A DNA stretch of 64,000 bases, taken from Lachnospiraceae bacterium (GTDB taxonomy: Bacteria > Bacillota > Clostridia > Lachnospirales > Lachnospiraceae). The notes beneath the pieces were generated by a model that saw only the letters and a list, made by a program, of their open reading frames with translations, was not told the origin of the DNA and made no database searches. The stretch spans positions 30,874 to 94,873 of the forward strand of contig JAAVZI010000039.1 of the NCBI GenBank assembly GCA_022791575.1, written 5' to 3'. A program made the translations under genes and the position numbers. How positions within the stretch are numbered: position 1 is the stretch's first letter; every line of letters begins with the position of its first letter. Below are positions 36,612-44,977 of the stretch, piece after piece.

Positions 36612-37274
36612 TTACTCCAATAAATTATTGGGTTTATACCAAATACTTATATAAGAAGGGCTAAAAGAAGAACCACTTCCACGGTCGATGTATAATTCAT
36701 ATTGATTACCCATTTCATCCTTCCATCGATTGTTTTTTCCAGTTGAATCGGTCTCCTTATCTAGCCATTTTCTTAATTCAGATATTTTATCTTTATAATC
36801 CTTTAATTTCTCATGTTTTGGTATCTCATACCTCCATACAATACTAAGAATTTCACTCCCTCCTTCTGAATAATCAATATCCATTTCTCCCAGAAGCCCT
36901 AGTATTGTTGTATATTGATATTTGTCAGAATCATAATTAAAACGTTCACCCGAATCATCTTTATCATCTGCATGTATCTGCACATTCGGTTTGCCCAATT
37001 CCTCTTGTACCTCTTTTCTTGTCATATCAGCCTGCAGTGGTTCAAACGGATTCTTATAATAAAAATGTCTGTATACCAAAAAAATCACCACACAGATAAT
37101 CAGACCTGCAATGATATAATACAGATACTCATCAACGGTATCGATCGCTTTATATACTGCTTTCCTAATCCCTGTATGGTTCCAGTTCCCGGATAATGGA
37201 CACGCACAATTCGGACAGGTCCTTGCCTGGTTTGATATGTCACGCCTGCACTTTGGACATTTGAGCCTTGCCAT
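36612..37274 (-). CDS. Membrane protein with N-terminal zinc ribbon
   Basis: A 220-aa protein of unknown function. MARLKCPKCRRDISNQARTC followed by PNCACPLSG is a CxxC...CxxC zinc ribbon of the type common in clostridial membrane proteins. One TM (about 52-74) follows. The outer part (about 75-220) contains ADMTRKEVQEELGKP, which resembles the start of a SmpA/OmlA-like fold. ATG 37274 is chosen for its GGAGG SD; upstream in-frame codons lack support. It starts 52 nt after fkp on the same strand. No pathway link to fucose is evident. Confidence 0.75.
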   Translation of the reverse strand: MARLKCPKCRRDISNQARTCPNCACPLSGNWNHTGIRKAVYKAIDTVDEYLYYIIAGLIICVVIFLVYRHFYYKNPFEPLQADMTRKEVQEELGKPNVQIHADDKDDSGERFNYDSDKYQYTTILGLLGEMDIDYSEGGSEILSIVWRYEIPKHEKLKDYKDKISELRKWLDKETDSTGKNNRWKDEMGNQYELYIDRGSGSSFSPSYISIWYKPNNLLE

Positions 37275-37326
37275 ACTAATCCTCCATCTAAGTTCAAACA
37301 AAATATTCTTGTTCACTAGTATATAA

Positions 37327-40300
37327 TTACACCAATTCACATTCCCAGACATCCACCCCACTATCCTGGAAAATGCTTAACAGCCTCTTTCTTAGCATCA
37401 TTTGCGTTACGCCTTTCTTCAGCATTACTTGTAAAAATCCGCCTCCGCCGGCGCCGGCAATAAATCTTCCATCTATCAGATCTTCACAAACAAGAAAAAT
37501 CTGTTCAATACAGGTATTTGTAGAACCGGCATCTAGCTTCTTAGATATCTCCCAATGCTGATTCAGTAAATTGGCAAATCCATCTACAGAACCGTGCTCC
37601 AACTCAAATCGCATTAGCGCAGCAATCCGCTTCATATCATGCAGCGCTTCCAGAGAGTCCGGACGGTTTCCGATATAATTTCCGACGACCTCTCGAAGCA
37701 GATTTCTTGCCAGCCTTCTTTGTCCAGTATATATTAAGGCAAACCTTTGATTTAATTCCTTCCTTGTCTCCTCAGAAAGCTGAAGTGTTTCTACATGAAT
37801 CTGCTGCTTTAAACCAGGATTGGATGTAATAAATTTAATTCCCTTGGTCAAGCCTCCAATCTGATCCTGCCAGCCTCCTCCAGTACTCATAATTTGTTCC
37901 ATACCAAGTACAATATCATAAATCTGATTATCTGATAACTCTTTTCCTAGAAATTGAAAAATACCTTTTACGCAGGCTCCAGCAAGAATACTGCTTGTCC
38001 CCAGCCCAGATCCCTTAGGAACATTTACCACCTGAGTAGAAAGATAAATACCGCCGCCCAGTTCCTTTAACCGCTCCTGTAAGCTGCATTCTCCCTGCAA
38101 AGGAATTACCCCGCAAGCCAACAATGCTGCCTTATGAAGTGCAAATGAATCATATGGATTATGACAATCCTGAATTTCACCTGCCTCTGTTACTATACCA
38201 AATGCACCGATATCCTGGCTTTCAAATTCTACATGATACTCAGGAAGCCTCTTAACTCTGACTTTAACCGGATATTCTCCTCGCAGCTTCAGTGCTGCAT
38301 TCAAAACTACCCCTCCATGCTCATTGCAGTAAGGCGGCGTGTCCGTCCAGCCCCCTCCCCAGTTCACGCGCACCGGAAGTGCTATATCCACCTGTTCCTT
38401 ATTAATACAGAGTTCTTCATCCTTTCTGTCATAAATGGTATGACTGGAAATCACCTGCTGTATCGTCTGAAAACACTGCTTCTCCAACTGATCGTACGTA
38501 CACCCGCCAAATACCAGCTTATGGCTTTTCATATATCTGGATAAATAGTAGCAAATCCGAGTTTTCAACGAAAACCCGCTTTTTTCCGCTTCCTTCAGCA
38601 CAAGTTCGTACTGGTGTTCGTTTATTCCAACACTGCCAAATACTGACTCTATTTCCTTATAATAGATTCCCTTCTGGACTGCTTCAATCAACTGCTGCAC
38701 CCTGATCCGGTCCTCCAGCTGCTGCCGCCACAGAAGCAGCTGCGCCGCATTGGCTTCATTGAAGCTGCTGTAAAGGCTCATTCGCCGGCTGTTTTTCCAT
38801 CTATCTACCTCTTCTTTTGAAGCCTGTTTAGAAGCCATGCGATAGACCACCAGTGCCATCTCAGCTGCCTCTTCTATCGAACTGCAAACCGGATAAAGAT
38901 TGGCAAACCACAGATACGGCTCCTGATCCGTCCATAATTCAGATACTTCCAAAGCATTTTCCTGCAAAAACTCCTGGATTGAAGTTCCTAGAAAAGGAAT
39001 TCCCGTATCTGCATAATCTTTTGGATTATCCTCTATTCCATAGATACGTACTACATAACCGCCACTCTTTAACGGCAGACCATGAAGAACAACATTTGAC
39101 GGAACTGACATATGCTCCAGGGAAAGATTGGAAAGTATCGTTCCGGTTCCCACTTTCACATCTGCATGTAGGTAACTATCTTCAATATAAGAACGACGAC
39201 CAATTACGGCGCTTGCATCAACAAAGGAATTATGGACTGCATATTCTGCTTCTCTTATATTGGAAATGACACATGAATTCCAATCCAAAAATTCATAGTC
39301 CTCCACTCCGTTTGTAACCAGATCCAGAAGCTCACTGGTCGTACCAAAGTGAATAAACTCTGCCGGTGCCAGGCAAAGCAGTTTCATTCGAAATTTATGC
39401 AGTACCTCCCAAATGCTTCTTCGGCACTCCTCTAGTTCACTGCACAGCTCCCCCTCTGGCTTTTCCTGCAGATATTGTTCCAGCGTAGATTCTCCCGCCA
39501 ACGGATAAAGAAAGTCTCCATAAAAGCTAATTCGCGCCCTATCATTGACAAATCTTGCAAATTTTTCTTTATCCACTTTCCCCTCTGTACTAATCAGCGA
39601 AAACAATGACTGCAGCATATCCGGATCTAACATAACAGCCCCGGTATCCAAATCCACAAAATCCTGTTCATTAACTGCTCCAAGACTTCTTAATCGTTCC
39701 TCTGTCTGCTTATGCAGAAACTGTCCCACATAATCCGAACCATCATTCAGAAATACTCCATGCTGTCTGCCGGTACTGACATGTTCTTTGATGGAAATTG
39801 CTGCTGCTCCATGAAACTGAAAATCAATCTGCAGGGGATTAAACAACAACAATACATCTCCAGATAAAACCAATAGACCCTCTTGAATGCGTGAGGGAAC
39901 TCCTGACATTCCTATAATAAATTCGTCAAAAAGCGTAGAAGAACCACGACTTGGAAGTTCTCTCGGCACAGGTGAAAATAATTTGCCACACACAGAATAT
40001 TGGGGAATCCGTTTACTGTCCCCGCCTGAATGAATGACTAGTATGCGTCTTCCTTTAAATGGATTTTCCTTATTCGGCTCTGCCTCAGCGATATATTTTA
40101 ATACATTGAATGTCGCACCACCAGAGCCGACACGCCGTCCATCTGGGTCTGGAAGAACTACATAATGAGTAGTTTCAGGCAATAATCCCTTAGATAAACG
40201 GTAATTGATCTGCTGCCTGTAATTGTCAGCCTGCTCCTCATTTGAGGCTGTTAAAATAATATAATCCCACTTGATAAAACTGGGTTTTCTTAAACTCCTC

Positions 40301-40374
40301 TGATAATCCTCCCAAGCATCCAGATAGCTCTGGCGCAGGAATAAATTTTTCATTTTTTTATATGTTGAACGCAT
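37327..40374 (-). CDS. fkp: Bifunctional L-fucokinase / L-fucose-1-phosphate guanylyltransferase
   Basis: A 1015-aa enzyme that converts free L-fucose to GDP-L-fucose. The N-terminal pyrophosphorylase domain (about 60-480) has DPDGRRVGSGGATFNVL, SGGDSKRIPQYSVCGKLFSP and LLVLSGDVLL. A beta-helix-like stretch (about 380-450) follows. The C-terminal GHMP kinase (about 670-1010) has LPVRVNWGGGWTDTPPYCNE and VPKGSGLGTSSILAGACV. The architecture is that of Bacteroides Fkp. ATG 40374 follows AAAGGA by 10 nt and the Rpn stop by 16 nt; an upstream in-frame start at 40449 would overlap the Rpn gene. The product probably feeds the fucosyltransferase at 42016-43089, allowing host-derived fucose to enter the capsule. 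Confidence 0.92.
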   Translation of the reverse strand: MRSTYKKMKNLFLRQSYLDAWEDYQRSLRKPSFIKWDYIILTASNEEQADNYRQQINYRLSKGLLPETTHYVVLPDPDGRRVGSGGATFNVLKYIAEAEPNKENPFKGRRILVIHSGGDSKRIPQYSVCGKLFSPVPRELPSRGSSTLFDEFIIGMSGVPSRIQEGLLVLSGDVLLLFNPLQIDFQFHGAAAISIKEHVSTGRQHGVFLNDGSDYVGQFLHKQTEERLRSLGAVNEQDFVDLDTGAVMLDPDMLQSLFSLISTEGKVDKEKFARFVNDRARISFYGDFLYPLAGESTLEQYLQEKPEGELCSELEECRRSIWEVLHKFRMKLLCLAPAEFIHFGTTSELLDLVTNGVEDYEFLDWNSCVISNIREAEYAVHNSFVDASAVIGRRSYIEDSYLHADVKVGTGTILSNLSLEHMSVPSNVVLHGLPLKSGGYVVRIYGIEDNPKDYADTGIPFLGTSIQEFLQENALEVSELWTDQEPYLWFANLYPVCSSIEEAAEMALVVYRMASKQASKEEVDRWKNSRRMSLYSSFNEANAAQLLLWRQQLEDRIRVQQLIEAVQKGIYYKEIESVFGSVGINEHQYELVLKEAEKSGFSLKTRICYYLSRYMKSHKLVFGGCTYDQLEKQCFQTIQQVISSHTIYDRKDEELCINKEQVDIALPVRVNWGGGWTDTPPYCNEHGGVVLNAALKLRGEYPVKVRVKRLPEYHVEFESQDIGAFGIVTEAGEIQDCHNPYDSFALHKAALLACGVIPLQGECSLQERLKELGGGIYLSTQVVNVPKGSGLGTSSILAGACVKGIFQFLGKELSDNQIYDIVLGMEQIMSTGGGWQDQIGGLTKGIKFITSNPGLKQQIHVETLQLSEETRKELNQRFALIYTGQRRLARNLLREVVGNYIGNRPDSLEALHDMKRIAALMRFELEHGSVDGFANLLNQHWEISKKLDAGSTNTCIEQIFLVCEDLIDGRFIAGAGGGGFLQVMLKKGVTQMMLRKRLLSIFQDSGVDVWECELV

Positions 40375-40390
40375 ATGAAAACTGTCCTTT

Positions 40391-41440
40391 CTACTGCCAA
40401 TAAAGAGCAACTTTTTCCTCCGCCTCCTGCCGGGACAGAGAATAACCATTTATTAATTCATCAACTGCCTGCTCCTTTGCACTTGTGAATTTCTGACATA
40501 ACAATATGATTCGTTTAACACTTTCCTCATGAATCTCCTTTTGCACTTCTTCACGCACTTCTCTTTGCACTTCTTCACGTACTTCTCTTTGCACTTCCTC
40601 ACGTACTTCTCTTTGCACTTCCTCACGCACTTCTCTTTGCACTTCCTCGCGCACTTCTCTTTGCACTTCTTCACGCATTTCTTCACGCACTTCCGCTTTT
40701 ACCTCATCACGAAGCACCTGTTTCATTCCTTCTTTAATCAATTCCAATTCCCGTTCTTCATCATACTCATAAATGCTCATTTTTACCACCTCTGCTTTCT
40801 GTCCAGTCAGAAAATACTTTAAAATATCATTTCTAATACATTCATCAACTGCCTGTTCAGCTGCTGCACCAATTGACATAGTTTTTATATATTTTCTCAT
40901 AGTTTCCACAAAAGTCGTATATTCACTAAGTATTGGAGATTTCCTCTTTAGTTCCTCATTATAACCAGGATTGATATTTAATATTGTTACTTTTAATTCC
41001 AATTCTGGCTCTTTCATTACTGTCTCATAGGAATCAGATAGGCGCTGAATCTCTTTATCTCCCATCTTTCGATTTCCATTATAAAATACCACGAAAACCG
41101 GAGCAGGAATTCTAATCCTTGCCGGGCTGTATAGTGTCTGATCCTTTACATACTTCTGCAGCACATCTGCCACATAAAATAAATCTCTAAGAGGCATATT
41201 GGGTGTATATGTTGCCTGATGTTCATATAATGATGTATAACATCCAACAATAAAGGATACATCATTTTTGATATTCATAAATATAGCATTCTCTAATGTA
41301 TTATAGGTAAGCTCATTTGGATTCCGGTAGTCTGTATCATTTAATGCATTGTATACAGACAATGCATTCTTCGGAATACCCATCAGCATACGCCACACAC
41401 CATCTTTATAGCTCCTCTTTGCAGTTAATTTGTTCTCCAT
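40391..41440 (-). CDS. Rpn-family PD-(D/E)XK nuclease / putative transposase with tandem-repeat coiled coil
   Basis: A 349-aa protein. The nuclease-like part (1-210) has the family pattern IKNDVSFIVGCYTSLYEHQ (Asp then ExQ of the PD-(D/E)XK fold) and MPLRDLFYVADVLQ. Residues about 256-303 are six copies of an eight-residue unit, REEVQREV (last copy KEI), predicted as a charged helix. The Rpn family promotes RecA-independent recombination in E. coli; in Lachnospiraceae such genes occur in many copies. It sits between the fucosyltransferase and fkp with its own promoter, and fkp follows at once, so it looks like an insertion into the polysaccharide locus. SD GGAGGA. Confidence 0.88.
   Translation of the reverse strand: MENKLTAKRSYKDGVWRMLMGIPKNALSVYNALNDTDYRNPNELTYNTLENAIFMNIKNDVSFIVGCYTSLYEHQATYTPNMPLRDLFYVADVLQKYVKDQTLYSPARIRIPAPVFVVFYNGNRKMGDKEIQRLSDSYETVMKEPELELKVTILNINPGYNEELKRKSPILSEYTTFVETMRKYIKTMSIGAAAEQAVDECIRNDILKYFLTGQKAEVVKMSIYEYDEERELELIKEGMKQVLRDEVKAEVREEMREEVQREVREEVQREVREEVQREVREEVQREVREEVQREVREEVQKEIHEESVKRIILLCQKFTSAKEQAVDELINGYSLSRQEAEEKVALYWQ
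40532..40675. repeat. 24-bp tandem repeat, six units, inside the Rpn gene
   Basis: Six in-frame 24-bp units encode REEVQREV repeats. Five are near identical with mostly synonymous changes; the last is divergent. Because the unit is a multiple of three, copy-number change would lengthen or shorten the helix without a frameshift. Confidence 0.92.
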
Positions 41441-41602
41441 TTTATTCCTCCCTTTCAGGAGGCATCAATGACTGTTTTTCTGATCATCTTCTTAATGTCC
41501 TCCTGCTTTTCTAGTATGATTTTAAAGCATGATTTCAAGAAGTCTCTGATCAAAAAGATGTACAAAATGTACCAGATGAATAGAAATATATGCTCTAAGA
41601 TG

Positions 41603-41631
41603 AGTATAACACAAAGATAACTTTATGACAA
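41603..41631 (-). promoter_or_regulatory. Promoter of the Rpn gene, with an upstream palindrome
   Basis: On the minus strand, TTGTCA (41626-41631), 17 nt, then TATACT (41603-41608). The perfect 12-bp palindrome AGACAATTGTCT (41642-41653) lies 10 bp upstream of the -35 box and may be an operator. The 332-base gap 41441-41772 holds nothing else recognisable. Confidence 0.65.
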
Positions 41632-41772
41632 GTTAATTGACAGACAATTGTCTATATTCCCAACAGAATGACAACAACCGGAAATTTACTATTTAGTTTA
41701 TTCCAAGCTCTTTTAAAATAATTGAGATTATCATAGAAATAATAACATCTACATCTTTTATAAAAATATGGA

Positions 41773-42015
41773 TCATCCAAACCACTGCATGGCTGTCCGC
41801 AGTAATTCTATTTCTGCCTTGATTACTTCCGCCCCACCCCAACAGCAGCGCTTCCTATACTCCCTAGGTATAAATCTGATATTTGCAGCCTTCTTCGTTT
41901 CCCTTTGAAATAGCTCTTCATTCACAGAACTATCAATATGAATATATACATCTGAATATTCAGCTAGAACATTCACAAGTCTTCCAATTTGTTCTGGATC
42001 TTTATACGCTAGAAT
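41773..42015 (-). pseudogene. Remnant of a core-2/I-branching GlcNAc-transferase-like gene
   Basis: Directly after the TGA of the fucosyltransferase and in the same frame, the sequence encodes ILAYKDPEQIGRLVNVL, DVYIHIDSS and RCCWGGAEVIKAEIELL before a stop. These match the start of core-2/I-branching (PF02485) transferases: LILAHxDP, IYIHID and WGG followed by a helix. Only about 80 of the expected roughly 290 residues remain, and the usual start Met is missing. It is therefore a truncated relic, probably left by a deletion that also brought in the Rpn region. A GTG at 41976 could start a 67-aa peptide, without visible SD. Confidence 0.75.
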
Positions 42016-43089
42016 TCAATGTGGCAGTTTCTGAAATGCTGTCTGCAAATCCAGATTAGATTTACATAATCCTTTATCTATAATATCTGTTTGTTCAAAC
42101 CGGTGTCCCAAAGTCTGATTAATTACCCGTACACATATACTGACATTCGAAACACCCGCCAGCAGCCCTGTGCAGTTGGCTAACGTATAGACATCCCTTA
42201 AAATTTCTAATCCCAGTAAATACTTGTGATTTTCCCTCTTATCCAAAGATTTATGGACCGGCAAACCATCTTTGGAACGAAATACATCATGATAATATAC
42301 AACTTTTATTGTATGGGACAATTTCTTTTTCATAAATTCAAGAATAGCCTCATCATCTGTTGCTAGAAATATTTGCTCATAATGATACTCTTTTATACGC
42401 TTCTCAATCATTTGTACATATTCTTCTGGAGAAACAGCTACCGGATGATTATGTAAACCTAAATTAAAATCAGTCCCGCGGATATGTACGCCTAAAGTAC
42501 GTTTCCCAGATATGATCTGATTAATATGATTCATAAGATATTGGCTAATCTCCGGTTTCAGCATAATATACTTTTTATACTGGATCGCTAACTGATTGAT
42601 CTCAGCTTCTTTCAAACTATATGGATTCAAACCAACTCTATAGCTAAAATCACATGGCTTGCTTAATAATACATTTGCGCTGTTCTCGGCTTCTGCGACT
42701 GATATTCCTGCAGGCTGATTAAAATAATATTCGTAAGCATAGCTTGTCCCATTGATCTCTCCTATTTCCCCATACAAGGAGTCCTTCCATAAAATAACTG
42801 GATACATATGAAAAATATCCATCTTTTCCAATGCCAGCAGCAAATACATAAGCATTGAACAAAAACCGGGATAGGGACCTCCCTGCGTTATATAATAAAC
42901 TACTTTATCTTTATTTCTGTCAGCATTTCCAAGGCTTCTTAGAAAAAAATTATAGGGATCACGATAATAATCTGCCGCATTTTTCATGTAATCCCTATCG
43001 CTTAGAAAACGAATGCTTTTTTGAATAAAATCAAGAGTTGGGTTTGATTTTAGTTTTTTGATGAGCGTTTGTTTCCCTACTTTCATCAT
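42016..43089 (-). CDS. GT23/O-fucosyltransferase-like glycosyltransferase
   Basis: A 357-aa probable fucosyltransferase. LGVHIRGTDFNLG corresponds to the HxRxTD GDP-fucose binding motif of alpha-1,6/O-fucosyltransferases (NodZ/FUT8 superfamily). EQIFLATDDEAILEFM and TGLLAGVSNVSICVRVIN match later family motifs. The N-terminus is basic and soluble. Fkp encoded downstream can supply GDP-fucose, which supports the assignment; the acceptor is unknown. The start has AAGGGGG 9 nt upstream of two adjacent ATGs. The reading frame continues after the TGA into a core-2 transferase remnant. Confidence 0.78.
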   Translation of the reverse strand: MMKVGKQTLIKKLKSNPTLDFIQKSIRFLSDRDYMKNAADYYRDPYNFFLRSLGNADRNKDKVVYYITQGGPYPGFCSMLMYLLLALEKMDIFHMYPVILWKDSLYGEIGEINGTSYAYEYYFNQPAGISVAEAENSANVLLSKPCDFSYRVGLNPYSLKEAEINQLAIQYKKYIMLKPEISQYLMNHINQIISGKRTLGVHIRGTDFNLGLHNHPVAVSPEEYVQMIEKRIKEYHYEQIFLATDDEAILEFMKKKLSHTIKVVYYHDVFRSKDGLPVHKSLDKRENHKYLLGLEILRDVYTLANCTGLLAGVSNVSICVRVINQTLGHRFEQTDIIDKGLCKSNLDLQTAFQKLPH

Positions 43090-43233
43090 AGGAGTTTGCC
43101 CCCTTCAGCAGAACATATCTTCTTCACTTTTGCACCTTCCTTTCAATTACAAAGCCTTCTGCTTCATATCATATAATCTTAAATTACGTAGCTTTCTACA
43201 CGTCAGTAGAAATTATCCACTATAAATTTTAGA

Positions 43234-43731
43234 TTATATCAGCCATTCAATAAACTCCCTGACTGCACCTGAACCACCATTTTTACTACTGACAAAATCC
43301 GCAATTGCCTTCACCTCTTTTACTGCATCCGCAGGGCAACCTGCCGCTCCGCCTGCTTCCCTAACCGGCAGCATGCATGGTATATCTAAAATGTCATCGC
43401 CTATATAAGCAACATTTGCATATGAATATTCTTCCTTATATTGCTGGGAGAACTTTAAAAGTATCTCATCTAACTTCTTTCTTTTATTCCGTATACCCTG
43501 ATACAGCTCTGTAACAGCCAGTTCTCTGCACCGGTTTTCCAATATCATGCTTTCTCTTGCAGTGATAATAACAGGCACAATATCTTCTTTGGGAAGCAAA
43601 TCCTTAATGCCGCATCCATCTTTGATATCAAACGCTTTAAATAATTCCCCGTTACTTCCCATGTAAATTCTGCCATCTGTCAGAGTTCCGTCTACATCCA
43701 TAACCAAAAACTTAATCTTGTTCTTCCACAT
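43234..43731 (-). CDS. YrbI/KdsC-like HAD phosphatase
   Basis: A 165-aa HAD-superfamily C0 phosphatase: KFLVMDVDGTLTDGRIYMGS (nucleophile DxDGT), VIITARES, a Lys-containing motif (RNKRKKLDEIL) and AYIGDDILDIPCM. The family removes the phosphate from KDO-8-P or N-acylneuraminate-9-P. With the CMP-transferase and aldolase genes upstream it is likely to act on a phosphorylated ulosonic acid. ATG 43731 is chosen on homology; the frame extends to a TTG at 43773. The SD is AGAGAGG, 12-13 nt away. Confidence 0.88.
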   Translation of the reverse strand: MWKNKIKFLVMDVDGTLTDGRIYMGSNGELFKAFDIKDGCGIKDLLPKEDIVPVIITARESMILENRCRELAVTELYQGIRNKRKKLDEILLKFSQQYKEEYSYANVAYIGDDILDIPCMLPVREAGGAAGCPADAVKEVKAIADFVSSKNGGSGAVREFIEWLI

Positions 43732-44100
43732 TACACAATTGAATCCTCTCTGTTGAATTTCATCCAGCCTCAAGCCAGCTTCTTATTCTCAGCCGTCCTC
43801 TATTTAATATTCCATCAAGCTTTCTATAAATAATTCTTTCTACTGTCTCACACAAATCCACTTAAAAAATAATTCTCATGTAAAAGCAAATTTGCTCCTA
43901 TCTTTCCAGTTATTAATATCATTTCTTTTATAAGGTAAATATATCCTGCCACATCATCAATACAGCTATATAAAGAAAAATGATATAATATTATCATAGT
44001 ATGGAACAAATCCTTAATAGTTCGAAGTTACTTAGCCTCTACCCTGGCCGCATATTTCTTTTTCATTTTCTTGGCAACTCCTATTTACAGATTTTGTAAA
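43732..44100. other. AT-rich gap with no recognisable gene
   Basis: 369 bases between the phosphatase and methyltransferase genes. All minus-strand frames contain several stops. Short open pieces (for example a minus-strand stretch reading ETVERIIYRKLDGIL) hint at a decayed gene, but I recognise no family. No clear terminator or promoter was found. Confidence 0.5.
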
Positions 44101-44949
44101 TTATTTTATAATTGCAAGACTGATATCATCTCCGATCGGCAGCTTGTTAAGCTTTATTCCCGCTTCCCTCTCATAATCATCCACTGCCTTTTCTACATTC
44201 GGAAAAACTTCAGTAAAATAATCATGAATCAATATAACCCCTCCTTCTTTCATTAATGGAAAGAAAAAACGAAGTCCTTCTAATATAGGGTGATATAAAT
44301 CCATATCCAAGTTTACAAATATAAAATTATCTGTTATCCCTTCTGCTGTTGCCGGAAAATATCCTTTTTTTATAATAACCTTATCCTTATATGGCATTTT
44401 ATTATACACCAACTCTTCTGATGTCATTCTTAAATGTTCTGCATCAATCATAGATTCTTCTGTTTCATATGCATAATCTTCTTCTGCAAATCCTTCAAAT
44501 GTATCAAATAGATAACAAGTGCTATCCGGAAATGTTTCATTTATAATCTTGGCAAACTCTCCGCGGAATACACCAGCCTCAGCAACTGCACCCTGTAAAT
44601 TTTTCTTTTTATAAGTCTCTGCCAGCCGCTTTAAAAACAGCCTTCTAGACATTACAGAAATTGTGACATATTCTTTATTCAGTGGAATATGATGTAACTT
44701 CAACTCTTTCAACTGTTCCTGTACTTCATCTAACCCCATTAAGGTTCCGAGAACAATTTCATCCACATCACAATCAATAAGTGATTCTGGACTTTTAATT
44801 AAAATACCCCCCCCCGGTATATCGACCATGCTATCCCACTTACTTTCATCATTGTCTACCATAAAAAGGATTTCACAACTATTGCGAATCATATTCATGA
44901 TCCTTCTTCCTGTTCCGCCTGCACCAAAAATTACTACTTTATTCTTCAT
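44101..44949 (-). CDS. TylF/macrocin O-methyltransferase-like protein with N-terminal Rossmann domain
   Basis: A 282-aa protein. An N-terminal NAD- or sugar-nucleotide-binding-like Rossmann part (1-110) begins KNKVVIFGAGGTGRRIM. A TylF-type SAM methyltransferase domain (about 115-282) has QGAVAEAGVFRGEFAKIINE, CYLFDTFEGF and GGVILIHDYF. It probably O-methylates a sugar of the polysaccharide or its precursor. ATG 44949 follows GGAGG by 5 nt. Codons 45-48 (PGGG) are written with an uninterrupted G9 tract at 44807-44815, a classic slippage site. It lies 28 nt after the aldolase gene. Confidence 0.85.
   Translation of the reverse strand: MKNKVVIFGAGGTGRRIMNMIRNSCEILFMVDNDESKWDSMVDIPGGGILIKSPESLIDCDVDEIVLGTLMGLDEVQEQLKELKLHHIPLNKEYVTISVMSRRLFLKRLAETYKKKNLQGAVAEAGVFRGEFAKIINETFPDSTCYLFDTFEGFAEEDYAYETEESMIDAEHLRMTSEELVYNKMPYKDKVIIKKGYFPATAEGITDNFIFVNLDMDLYHPILEGLRFFFPLMKEGGVILIHDYFTEVFPNVEKAVDDYEREAGIKLNKLPIGDDISLAIIK
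44807..44815 (-). repeat. G9 homopolymer inside the methyltransferase coding region
   Basis: Nine consecutive G on the coding strand, spelling CCG GGG GGG GGT. A gain or loss of one base would truncate the protein within its N-terminal domain. It is the longest G/C homopolymer I noticed in the window. Confidence 0.95.
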
Positions 44950-44977
44950 AAAATCCTCCATTTCATACAAATGAACA

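Noticed and set aside
40532..40675. Regularly repeated 24-bp units, CRISPR-like at first sight
   Set aside because: Units are contiguous with no spacers and translate to an in-frame eight-residue repeat inside the Rpn gene.
41773..41976. 67-aa ORF starting at GTG as a real small gene
   Set aside because: No SD is visible and the sequence is the truncated N-terminus of a core-2 transferase, so it is recorded as a remnant.
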